Below are positions 52,289-61,192 of a DNA stretch of 64,000 bases, piece by piece (the first letter of the stretch is position 1; the number at the start of each line of letters is the position of its first letter). The stretch covers positions 59,820 through 123,819 of the forward strand of contig CANFQX010000008.1 of NCBI GenBank assembly GCA_947449255.1, in the 5' to 3' direction. Both the position numbers and the translations under genes were made by a program. The stretch comes from Pseudobdellovibrionaceae bacterium (GTDB lineage: Bacteria; Bdellovibrionota; Bdellovibrionia; Bdellovibrionales; Bdellovibrionaceae). The notes beneath the pieces are model-generated. The model was not told the origin of the DNA. It saw only the letters and a list, made by a program, of their open reading frames with translations, and made no database searches.

Positions 52289-53803
52289 TCAAGTCTGCGG
52301 AGGTAAAGGCGGCGTCTGTTGCAAGACGCCACTGCGCGCAATACGTTCTAAACTGCCTAGGTGATTCGTAAAGACGCCCTCGGTTTTTGTGATCAAGAAC
52401 CTGATATCATCACGTTGCTGAATCAGTTGATCCAAAGCCACCTCTAAATCTTTTCGATGGTGGGATGATGTTGGGGTTTTTTTAAGGTCACGCTCAACTC
52501 TAGAAAGCTCTTTCTCAGTAGCCACTAAATAATCTTTTAACGGATGAAGTGTGATGGCTTGATGGATTTCTTGTGCTAACTGATTGATGACCTTTTGGTA
52601 TTTTGATTTTTCCTGGTTGTTAAAAGCTACAAACTGCTCGATTTGTTTTTCACGAACATTTTGTTGATCCATCCTATTTTTAAGTTTTAAATTTTCCTCA
52701 AGGATGTTTTCATTTTGCGTTGCTAAGTCAGTAATTAATGAAGCTATTTTCAGTTCATATTTTTGTGCCTGTTCTTGAAGTCTGAAGTCAGTGCTAGCCA
52801 GTTGGGTTCTGAGATCCTGGATAATTTCCTGTGATTGAGAGAGCTCAACACTGACATGATCAACTTGATTCTTCGAAAGCTCCTGGGTCTTTATATCCGC
52901 CTCACGAGAAAGTTTAAAGATGATTTCATTTTGATCAATAAAAAATTTATTTTGAATCTCTATTTTTCCTTTTAATTGCTCATTTTCAGCAATCAAAGTG
53001 GAATGGTCCTGGCTAAGTTGTTGATGATTCTTTTTCAGAATGATCATTTGGTGTTTTAGATCGTTAAAATCCTCATTTAAAATTTTCATTTTTGATTGTG
53101 ATGCTTCAGTTGTATTTTTATGGGCTAACGATTCTCTGCTTAATTCTGTAAGGGTAGAGCTATGTTTTTTCTCTAAAACATCTAATTTACTTTTTGTCTT
53201 GCTGAGCTCCACTTCCATTTTTAAGCTATTTTCAGCAAGCAAAAGCATTTCATTTGTTTGCATCCGGTAATTCTTATCAGAGTTGAGGCGGTTCTTCTCT
53301 ATTTCTGAGGAAAGGGAGGCATTGGCCTTTTTGACTTTTTCAAACTCTTGGTTCATTTTGTGGAGTTCTTTTTTATTCGACTCGACGAGGACTTTTGAAT
53401 TGTTCAGCTCGTTTTTTAAATTATTTTCTCTCGCCGAATATTCTTTAAGTCGGCCCTCATATTGATTCACAATTTGGACGTTTTGCGCCTTTATTTGGTC
53501 TTTTTCTTTTTTTATATTTTCGATTTCTTTTTCATGTGACTGACTGATGCTCTTTAATTGATCAACTTCAGTTTTTAAGCTGGTTTCGATAAAGGTACTT
53601 TCCTTCAACTTTCCCTCAAGCTTTGGCACAACCAGAATACTTTTTTTGAGATTCAAGTTTTCTTCGGTGAGTGCAGCCAATTGGCCGCGAAGGGCATGAA
53701 CCTCTTTATCTAGTCCCTCGTATTGAAGAATGATATTGGTCATTGTTTCATTTAAGTTCATAGCATTTATTTTATTGCTCGCAGTAGCTTCCATACTTCC
53801 CAC
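52289..53803 (-). CDS. Long coiled-coil protein without TM or signal peptide
   Basis: Heptad-rich K/E/L/N composition along almost all 504 aa. Confidence 0.7.
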   Translation of the reverse strand: MGSMEATASNKINAMNLNETMTNIILQYEGLDKEVHALRGQLAALTEENLNLKKSILVVPKLEGKLKESTFIETSLKTEVDQLKSISQSHEKEIENIKKEKDQIKAQNVQIVNQYEGRLKEYSARENNLKNELNNSKVLVESNKKELHKMNQEFEKVKKANASLSSEIEKNRLNSDKNYRMQTNEMLLLAENSLKMEVELSKTKSKLDVLEKKHSSTLTELSRESLAHKNTTEASQSKMKILNEDFNDLKHQMIILKKNHQQLSQDHSTLIAENEQLKGKIEIQNKFFIDQNEIIFKLSREADIKTQELSKNQVDHVSVELSQSQEIIQDLRTQLASTDFRLQEQAQKYELKIASLITDLATQNENILEENLKLKNRMDQQNVREKQIEQFVAFNNQEKSKYQKVINQLAQEIHQAITLHPLKDYLVATEKELSRVERDLKKTPTSSHHRKDLEVALDQLIQQRDDIRFLITKTEGVFTNHLGSLERIARSGVLQQTPPLPPQT

Positions 53804-53975
53804 CTTGCAAGATATTAGATTCGAGACCTATATCGGCATTGTTTTTCTAAACTTGAGACAATCATTATGGGAAAATATAAAATTACCTTTTAGTCCAGAA
53901 ATGTCTTGGTCGGGTAAAGTATTGTCTCAGAATCCCGATTCAGTCCATAGATCGACCACCAGGAAGGAGCTCTAG

Positions 53976-54905
53976 ATGTCTTCACCGACCAACAATTTCA
54001 AAATTTTGAATCTGTTCGCCGTGCTTCTTGGTGCTTTTCTGATGTCCCTTCAAGGTTGTTCGTTTTTTTCAGTTCGTCCAGAAAATACCGAGCCAGGGGC
54101 AAGTTCTAGCAACAGTGCCGAATTTGATAAAACAAAGACCAGAGTTTCTGCAGTAGCTAATCCAGTTCCGATTCCCATTGAGGTTGCCTCGGATATTTCG
54201 CAAATTATGCAAGGGAAAGCCCCCAATTCGGTTCCGACAGTGTTCACTAAAGAAGTTCCAGAATCTAGTGCGTCATCTGAAGATGATGGTGAAGAAGAAG
54301 TTGCAGAAGTAGTGAATCCTCTGCCAGTGAAAGTTTCTGAGAACGTGAAACCAAGTCTAAGAGGTCCAGCAAAAACCAACGGGCAGAATCAAAGCTACCA
54401 GGTGAGAGTCGGTGACACTTTGATGAAAATATCTTTTGAGAAATATGGCAATGTCTATCGCTGGCGCCAAATCTATGAGCAAAATAGAAATCTAATCGCG
54501 AATTATAATGTTTTAGTTCCTGGAACAGTTCTGACGATTTATGGCGTTGAGTATGTTTTGATTGAAAAAAATGGTAAACCTTATTTGATCAAGAAAAATG
54601 ATACCCTGGTGAAGATCTCAAATTCACTTTATGGAAACTCTAAAGAGTGGAAAAACCTTTGGCAGAACAATCGGCAATTGATTCATAATCCAAACAAAAT
54701 ATACGCAGGGTTTACGCTTTATTATAAACCGACGGAAGAACTGGCAGACAATCGGCAGTCTGGCCGGTTAAAGGCAAAGCTACTAAAAAATAAAATGCAG
54801 GACTCGGTTTTAGGTCCTGCCGTTGCTGGCCTGAAAAACCCTTCAATTTCATTGGTGGGTAAGTCCTTGTCTCGTGTACCGGCACAATTAAGCCCAAAGA
54901 ATTAA
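53976..54905 (+). CDS. Lipoprotein with two LysM domains
   Basis: Lipobox SLQGC; YQVRVGDTLMKISFEKYGN... and YLIKKNDTLVKISNSLYGN... Confidence 0.88.
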   Translation: MSSPTNNFKILNLFAVLLGAFLMSLQGCSFFSVRPENTEPGASSSNSAEFDKTKTRVSAVANPVPIPIEVASDISQIMQGKAPNSVPTVFTKEVPESSASSEDDGEEEVAEVVNPLPVKVSENVKPSLRGPAKTNGQNQSYQVRVGDTLMKISFEKYGNVYRWRQIYEQNRNLIANYNVLVPGTVLTIYGVEYVLIEKNGKPYLIKKNDTLVKISNSLYGNSKEWKNLWQNNRQLIHNPNKIYAGFTLYYKPTEELADNRQSGRLKAKLLKNKMQDSVLGPAVAGLKNPSISLVGKSLSRVPAQLSPKN

Positions 54906-54983
54906 TCTTTTCAGGATCCTTTGCAGATCTTGCTCTTTCTCTTTCTCATTGATTTTTTCAAGCGCAAAGGCAACCATCAAATT

Positions 54984-56087
54984 ATGAAATTCATGTGCGC
55001 AGCTTTTTTAAACCTCACGGCCTCCATTCTGTTTTTGTGCATTTTGTCCGTTGGTCTTGCAAGCCGGGCCGAGGACTTAGAGGTCAAAGAGGTCAAAGAG
55101 GACGCAGCCAATCCACCCAAAGAAGAGCCTAAGAAGTATCAAGGTCCGGTTTGGACAGCCCATCTTTTGCGCGATAAAGCCAACAATGCACGGATCCAAA
55201 ATTTGGAGCTTTCTGAAGCAAAGCTTCCCGTCACAATGATTTTTCGGGATCAAAAGTTCAGGCCTTTGGTTCAGGTGCCTCTAAAATTTGTTCGTCCAGG
55301 TTGGACTTTATTGATTCAAGGGAAAGCTCCCGTGACCAAAACCAAGGACCCCGACATTTTTAATATTTATGCCTACCTCAATGGTCGCATCAACGAAATG
55401 CAATTGGTTGCCATAGGGCCCAATAAAGAGGAAGAGTCTGAGCGCATTTTTATTATCGCCCCTGAAGCGCAGGAATATGAAGTCATATCACCTTGGGATG
55501 CCGTGAGATTTTCAATAGGAAGCAGTTTGCTGTCTTATTCACAGTCGGGCTTTTCGAATTATAATGCCTGGACCGGATTGTTGGGAGCTCAAGTTCACAG
55601 TCCAGAGGTTGTTGCAAAGTGGGGAGGTCTGGCTGAACTTTATATGACAGTGTTAACCTTCGAATCTAGCCAAGAAATTGCTCCTCAATACGCCCAAGGG
55701 TACCTTGCAGGAATATATTTTCTGCCATGGCAGCCAAGTTCGCCATGGCGTTTGCAGGTCTTGGCGGGTCTAGACTATTCGACCATGTACTCGAATGGTG
55801 CAACGTTTGGCTTCAAAGACCTCATTTCACCAGACATTGGATTTAGAGGTCGTTACATTTTGAATAAGGATTCGGACTATTTGATGGAGGCTCGTTATGC
55901 TCCGCTCAGCAGTAGTGATTTTATGGAGCAACGTGGTTTTGTATTTGGAATTTCAAAAAGTTGGATTTTAAAGAATTTGCACAGGGCAGAGTTGGGCTTA
56001 AGATATCTGGATTTTTCCTACAACTATGAAAGTACAGTCAAGGTTTCCATCAGATCAACGTCGTTTGTGGTGACCTATAGTTTATAG
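54984..56087 (+). CDS. Predicted outer-membrane protein (ORF track start 54921 probably over-extended)
   Basis: Signal peptide after in-frame ATG 54984; C-terminal beta-barrel-like strands ending VVTYSL. Confidence 0.6.
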   Translation: MKFMCAAFLNLTASILFLCILSVGLASRAEDLEVKEVKEDAANPPKEEPKKYQGPVWTAHLLRDKANNARIQNLELSEAKLPVTMIFRDQKFRPLVQVPLKFVRPGWTLLIQGKAPVTKTKDPDIFNIYAYLNGRINEMQLVAIGPNKEEESERIFIIAPEAQEYEVISPWDAVRFSIGSSLLSYSQSGFSNYNAWTGLLGAQVHSPEVVAKWGGLAELYMTVLTFESSQEIAPQYAQGYLAGIYFLPWQPSSPWRLQVLAGLDYSTMYSNGATFGFKDLISPDIGFRGRYILNKDSDYLMEARYAPLSSSDFMEQRGFVFGISKSWILKNLHRAELGLRYLDFSYNYESTVKVSIRSTSFVVTYSL

Positions 56088-56171
56088 ATTTCCCTCGACG
56101 TACCGCCAGTTTTCTTGCCCTTTAGGTCTCCAGGACTGTTATTTTTATGAAGATCCACCAAACTGAAAATA

Positions 56172-56849
56172 ATGGGAAATTTATTCGCTTTTAAATTTGC
56201 GGTCAGCTTTATTTGTCTCTGTGGATTCCTCATTGCATGTGCAACACCTAGTTTTGTCGTCAAGAGTGAACCATTGCAGGCTGATGTCTTTATTCAAGAT
56301 ATTAAAACAGGAGATAAAAAACTGATCGGCAAGACACCCTTGCAAATGCCAATTCCAGAAGTCAAAAAAATTGCAGGTGAAGGCCTAACTTCAGGAGAGT
56401 TTTTTACCGTATCCGTAGAAAAAACGGGATTTATTCCTCAGAGCTTTAATGTGCCGGCTACACGCTTTGGAACGACATTAAGTCAGCTAGATGTTAAATT
56501 GAAAGAGGGCACAGTTCCAAAAGAACTGCGCTTGGCTAAAGAGATACTTGATCATCTTTTTATCGCTCAAAAATTTGCAGTGGCCCAACAGTTTGAACGG
56601 GCTCAAATTGAGCTGGATAAGATCTTGTCGCCGTTTCCAGATTTTGCAAGAGCCCTTTCCATGCGTGCTTCAATTTATTATGCACAAAAAAATTATCCTG
56701 AAAGTTTAAAATGGTATGAAGAGGCTCTCAAAGCCAATCCAGAAATGGACGAAGCCGTAAAGATGGTGGCGAAAGTTAAGACTTTGCAAAGTGGGCGTAT
56801 CCCAGCCTCGAGCACCAATGAGGCGACTAAACCAAAAGGTGATCGATGA
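56172..56849 (+). CDS. PEGA-domain/TPR lipoprotein
   Basis: Lipobox FLIAC; PEGA-like SEPLQADVFIQDIKTGDKKLIGKTPLQMPIPE; TPR YPESLKWYEEALKANPEMDEAV. Confidence 0.7.
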   Translation: MGNLFAFKFAVSFICLCGFLIACATPSFVVKSEPLQADVFIQDIKTGDKKLIGKTPLQMPIPEVKKIAGEGLTSGEFFTVSVEKTGFIPQSFNVPATRFGTTLSQLDVKLKEGTVPKELRLAKEILDHLFIAQKFAVAQQFERAQIELDKILSPFPDFARALSMRASIYYAQKNYPESLKWYEEALKANPEMDEAVKMVAKVKTLQSGRIPASSTNEATKPKGDR

Positions 56850-58729
56850 ATTTGTTAAGCTTTCGCACTTTTAGCTTAAGGTTGCTTTTTTCCTTGATGG
56901 TCGTGGTGATTCACACACTTGGGAGCACTCATTTTTCTTTTGCTGCAGACAATTCAACACCGGAAGAATTGGGAGCCAAGGCATTTCTAGAAGACATTCT
57001 TATTCGTCGCTACAGTCAGGCCTTATCTACACTTGTCGATCGGCAGGCTTTTTCTTTAGGTGCGCAATTGCAATTGGTTGATGCTCCCATAGAAAAACCT
57101 AAAGAGACACCTAAGGACCCGCCAAAGTCAGCTGAGAATGAACAACCCGATGATTTGCTTCTGGGAACCTTGGATCCTGAACAGCTCTTAAAACAGTACA
57201 GTTTGCCAGAAGAGAAGGCAGCCATAGTTAGCCTTTTGGCCCGTAAACGAGTCAAGACAGTTTCGGTTTTTGTCGGCTTGAAAGAAGAAATTGGCAAAGA
57301 GGTCAAAGCTGAAGTCGAGAAATGGCTGGAGACTCGTCTAAACACTGAATTTGGAAAGTCAGGCAAAGGCCAAGTCAATTTTGTAAAAACCTTACCAGAG
57401 AAACCTGAAAAGCCAGAAAAAAAACCAGAACCACCTCCAGCAAAGCAATGGTGGGATTGGTTGAATCAATTCCAAACTTTGGTGGGTCAAGTTTTTATGG
57501 CGACGATTGCATTGCTTGCAATCATCCTGTGGAGATTCACAACTTCGAAAGGCGACTTGAAAACCAGCAATGCTAGCGAATCTCCAAGTATTAAATTGAC
57601 CGCAGAAGGACTTGGCGCCAATCCCTCGACGGCCAAGGCTTCGGGAAAAGTTGCTGGTGAGCCCACTGAAGATGAATCTCAAGAAAGTTTTGAGAGACGT
57701 TTGCAAGTTCGACAGGAAGTTCACGGTCTTTCAGTAAAGATCAATTCATTAGCACCTAAATTGAATAATCAATTTGAAAGCATTGTTCGTTCTTGGTGTC
57801 AGGCTGGTGAAGAAGGTTTTCTCAAGCTTGTTTGTTTTGCAGAGGCCATTGGTAAAGACTTAGGGGGACTCAATATTCCTGTTGATGCCATGAAAGATGT
57901 CGGCGAGGTCTTTGGAAAGATGACCAGCATATCCTCCAAAGAAAAAATTCAAGCCTTAGATAAAGTTTATTGGGATTTAGTGACAGTCATGAATTTGGGA
58001 GCGGATGCTTTAAATCAACCCTTCGGATATCTATCTAAATCCAGTCCGGGTACGATCAGTCAAATACTGATGGATCAAAATCCGAAAATGAAAACCCTAG
58101 TTGCACTTCATCTTCCCGATGAGGTCCGTCGGAATTTTATTAAACCACTGACAGTCGCCCAAAAAATTGAGCTTCTTGAAAATGCAGCTCAACTGCGTGA
58201 AGTCAGCACTGATGAATTAAAATCTCTGGATAATTCAATGAAGGCCAAAATGGGCAAGGGCGATTCACTGAATATAGTTTCATTGGATATGTCCCTAGAA
58301 AAAGTAGCCAATGCGCTTTCACTGCGTGAAGAAATTGAACTTTTGGGAGAACTCAAAAGCCCAGGGATTTTGGAATTTAAAAGGTCCTATCCATCACTTG
58401 CCTTTTTACCTGAATGGCCGGACTCAGAACTTAAGAAATTGGTCGTGCGCATGAATTCAGATCAAGCGATACTCTATTTAAGTTTAAAACCTGGAATGAA
58501 GGACAGAATTATCGCCTTGAGTCCACCTTTCCTCTCAGAATTGATTTTAGAAGAGCTTAATAGAAAACGAGAAATTAATAAAAATGACGAGGAAAATATT
58601 TTAACAAGTCTTTCTGAAGTGATGAAAGAATTGGTCTTTATCAAAGAAGTGAATTTGCAGGAGATCTTTGCTGGTGCTAACACCAGTGAACTTGAGGTAG
58701 AAAATGTTGTTCGACTTAAGAGTTCTTAG
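56846..58729 (+). CDS. Membrane-anchored hybrid: FliF C-terminal-like periplasmic part + TM + FliG-like cytoplasmic part
   Basis: Signal peptide; KRVKTVSVFVG...WWDWLNQFQTLVGQVFMATIALLAIILWRF (FliF-like); QPFGYLSKSSPGTISQILMDQNPKMKTLVALHLPDEVRRNFI and LPEWPDSELKKLVVRMNSDQAILYLSLKPGMKDRIIALSPPFLSELILEEL (FliG M/C-like). Confidence 0.6.
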   Translation: MNLLSFRTFSLRLLFSLMVVVIHTLGSTHFSFAADNSTPEELGAKAFLEDILIRRYSQALSTLVDRQAFSLGAQLQLVDAPIEKPKETPKDPPKSAENEQPDDLLLGTLDPEQLLKQYSLPEEKAAIVSLLARKRVKTVSVFVGLKEEIGKEVKAEVEKWLETRLNTEFGKSGKGQVNFVKTLPEKPEKPEKKPEPPPAKQWWDWLNQFQTLVGQVFMATIALLAIILWRFTTSKGDLKTSNASESPSIKLTAEGLGANPSTAKASGKVAGEPTEDESQESFERRLQVRQEVHGLSVKINSLAPKLNNQFESIVRSWCQAGEEGFLKLVCFAEAIGKDLGGLNIPVDAMKDVGEVFGKMTSISSKEKIQALDKVYWDLVTVMNLGADALNQPFGYLSKSSPGTISQILMDQNPKMKTLVALHLPDEVRRNFIKPLTVAQKIELLENAAQLREVSTDELKSLDNSMKAKMGKGDSLNIVSLDMSLEKVANALSLREEIELLGELKSPGILEFKRSYPSLAFLPEWPDSELKKLVVRMNSDQAILYLSLKPGMKDRIIALSPPFLSELILEELNRKREINKNDEENILTSLSEVMKELVFIKEVNLQEIFAGANTSELEVENVVRLKSS

Positions 58730-59339
58730 GTCACTGGCTCGATTTTTATTGCCGATTGGATTTTTTTTATCTTTCCAAACAGCACACTCCGAATACAGGT
58801 TGGGTGGAACACTTGGCCTGGGTGGAACAGGATTAATATCCGATCAAAAGATCAGTGATGTAGTGATTTCGGTTGAGCGCAGCGAAGGACCTGGTGTTTT
58901 TGGAATTTTCTTAGAGTACTTGACCAGTGACACAACCAGCGTGGCTGTGGGTCACACACGAGGTTTTAATCTTGGACCATTCTCAAGTGGGATTGGATTC
59001 ACTGGCTTGACTTGGCGAAAATTCTTTTTTGGTCCTGCTCCGTCTATGGTCAATTCAAAGGAAGAGCGAAGCACACTTTTAATTCAAAGATATGCGCTTT
59101 TTTCTGGTGTCGAAGTGGGTGTCGCGGATGGCAGCACTTTTCGTGAAAATGATGCTATTCCTAATGCATCGGCCTCGGGATTGTTTATGGGCTTTCACGG
59201 TGGATGCGATTATCAAACTAGTCCAGGAATTGTGCAAAGGTATGAAGTGGTTTACTCGACGACTCCAGTTTCTACGGGGGCTTTGAAAAAATCGCTGACT
59301 GAGTTTGCGTTGCAATTTGGGGTTTACTTTATTTTTTGA
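58704..59339 (+). CDS. Predicted outer-membrane beta-barrel protein
   Basis: Signal peptide, beta-strand pattern, terminal FGVYFIF; overlaps previous gene by 26 nt. Confidence 0.55.
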   Translation: MLFDLRVLRSLARFLLPIGFFLSFQTAHSEYRLGGTLGLGGTGLISDQKISDVVISVERSEGPGVFGIFLEYLTSDTTSVAVGHTRGFNLGPFSSGIGFTGLTWRKFFFGPAPSMVNSKEERSTLLIQRYALFSGVEVGVADGSTFRENDAIPNASASGLFMGFHGGCDYQTSPGIVQRYEVVYSTTPVSTGALKKSLTEFALQFGVYFIF

Positions 59340-59345
59340 GGTTTT

Positions 59346-59369
59346 GGGGTTGGGGCTGGGGAGCTGGGG
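59346..59369 (+). other. G-quadruplex-type motif G4N2G4N2G4N4G4
   Basis: GGGGTTGGGGCTGGGGAGCTGGGG read directly. Confidence 0.85.
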
Positions 59370-59427
59370 AGTCTTTAATATAGCTGCTCTCGGGCGGTTA
59401 CTTATTCTGGCCATCCTGTGCGGCCTT

Positions 59428-59452
59428 CCTGAAGCGCATCGTGCGCTTCAGG
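59428..59452 (+). terminator. 11-bp perfect hairpin CCTGAAGCGCA-TCG-TGCGCTTCAGG (terminator or REP-like)
   Basis: Perfect inverted repeat; no immediate T-tract but T14 lies 48 nt downstream. Confidence 0.5.
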
Positions 59453-59593
59453 GCGAAGTTCTTTGGGAGGCCATGGAAAATACTCGTGATGAAGGTCTAT
59501 TTTTTTTTTTTTTGCGCTGTAGTTGATTGAGCTGGTTGAAATTTTCTTTAAAATGAATCTAAGACAGTTTTTTTGTTCCAAGGGAGTTGCAAT

Positions 59594-60382
59594 ATGAATT
59601 TTTCATCGGTTTTTGGAGTGCTTGCGGCTCTTGGAGTGCTTTTTACTGGAATTTTGACTCTTAATGTTTCACCTAAAGTTTTTTTAGATCCCCATGGAAT
59701 TTTGATTGTTATCGGTGGGACTGCTGCTGCAGCTCTTATGTGTTTTCCATTTCGATTATTTCTGGATGTCACTAAAGTTTTTATCAGAAAATTTCTAGGG
59801 AATTATGCAATTCGCACAGAAACTATCATTCTTGAAATCGTCGATTTGGCAAAAGGCTATCGTGAAAATTCTGAGTACCTAAAGACCAAGGTTAAGTCGC
59901 TCAAGACGCCATTTCTTGCTGATGCAGTCGAGTTGATGATTCAAGGCGGAATTTCAGACGACGCGATCGATGAAATTATGCAAAAACGAGCCGCGACCAT
60001 GACTAAACGTTTCGATCAAGATGCCAATGTTTTTAAAACGGTAGCAAAATTTCCTCCTGCTTTCGGACTGATGGGAACCACTTTGGGAATGATTTCGTTG
60101 CTGCAACAGCTTGGTGGCAAAGATTCACAAAAGCTTCTGGGGCCATCCATGGCTATCGGCCTGGTTGCCACATTCTATGGTTTGACCTTGGCCAACTTAA
60201 TTCTCATACCCATTGCTGAAAATCTTCAAGCCTTAAACCGAGATGATCAAATTCAAAGGGCCATTGTTATTGAGGGCCTGCAACTTGTTCGTCAAAAGCA
60301 GCATCCAAAAGTTGTTGAGGAGTATTTGAAAAGCCATCTTTTACCCGGTGAACGCGCCTCTTTTAAAAAAGGTAAGGTATGA
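59594..60382 (+). CDS. motA: MotA-family stator protein (start corrected from TTG 59573 to ATG 59594)
   Basis: LDPHGILIVIGGTAAAALMCFP, FPPAFGLMGTTLGMISLLQQLGG; AGGGAG RBS at 59581. Confidence 0.92.
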   Translation: MNFSSVFGVLAALGVLFTGILTLNVSPKVFLDPHGILIVIGGTAAAALMCFPFRLFLDVTKVFIRKFLGNYAIRTETIILEIVDLAKGYRENSEYLKTKVKSLKTPFLADAVELMIQGGISDDAIDEIMQKRAATMTKRFDQDANVFKTVAKFPPAFGLMGTTLGMISLLQQLGGKDSQKLLGPSMAIGLVATFYGLTLANLILIPIAENLQALNRDDQIQRAIVIEGLQLVRQKQHPKVVEEYLKSHLLPGERASFKKGKV

Positions 60383-61098
60383 GCGCACACGGACATGGGA
60401 AAAAAAAAACCTTAATACATGCCCAACATGACGATTCACACGGTGGTGGTGATGATCACGGCGAAGGCAACTGGCTCGTATCCTATGCTGATATGATGAC
60501 CTTGTTGGTTGGATTTTTTGTCATCCTTTTAAGTTTTGCGAACGTCGATCAGGAAAAATATGAAAAGGCTGCCGAATCCATATCGAAAGAGTTCGGCGGC
60601 ATCTACCAAATGCCTTACAACGAAATTGTGGATGCGATTCGTAAAAAACTTGAGGAATCAGGCGCTGGTGGTCAGTTTACAATTTCATCGACGCAAGCGG
60701 GAATAGAGATCTCGTTTTTAGGGACAGTCTTTTTTGTCAGTGGTGCTGCAGATGTAAAGCCCGAAGGCAAAATCCTCTTGGATAAGGTCCTGCCCACGAT
60801 AAAAAAGGAGTCCACTGATTTTGATGTGGTCATTGAAGGACACACCGATGATGTTCCAGTTGCGATCGGAAGTGCTTATAAAAATAACTTTGAACTCTCC
60901 AGTATTCGTGCCTGTCGAGTGTTAGATTTTTTTATGGGGATGGGGTTTTCAAAGGCTCATCTAACAGCGGTTGGTTTTGGCGAGACTCGACCTTTGGTAC
61001 CAAATCGTGATGAGGACGGCGAAGCTTTAATTGAAAATCAAAGTAAAAATCGACGAGTGGTCATTCGGTTGACTAAAAAATCTTCGTCCTCCCTTTAA
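60379..61098 (+). CDS. motB: MotB-family stator protein with OmpA-like domain and His/Asp-rich N-terminus
   Basis: NWLVSYADMMTLLVGFFVILLSF; VIEGHTDDVPV...ELSSIRACRVLDFF. Confidence 0.94.
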   Translation: MSAHGHGKKKTLIHAQHDDSHGGGDDHGEGNWLVSYADMMTLLVGFFVILLSFANVDQEKYEKAAESISKEFGGIYQMPYNEIVDAIRKKLEESGAGGQFTISSTQAGIEISFLGTVFFVSGAADVKPEGKILLDKVLPTIKKESTDFDVVIEGHTDDVPVAIGSAYKNNFELSSIRACRVLDFFMGMGFSKAHLTAVGFGETRPLVPNRDEDGEALIENQSKNRRVVIRLTKKSSSSL

Positions 61099-61192
61099 TT
61101 ATTCATTTTCTTAAAGCGGACCTTTAGTCTGAATTGTACACAGAATTCAATGTGAACTGTTGTTGTTGTAACAATTTGGATACAATAAGTGT

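Noticed and set aside
53730-53975. 81-aa ORF ending exactly at the LysM gene
   Set aside because: Half lies antisense to the coiled-coil gene; likely the divergent promoter region
59305-59526. 73-aa ORF covering the G4/hairpin/T14 region
   Set aside because: Low-complexity translation (FFFF) and overlap with preceding gene; better explained as non-coding regulatory DNA
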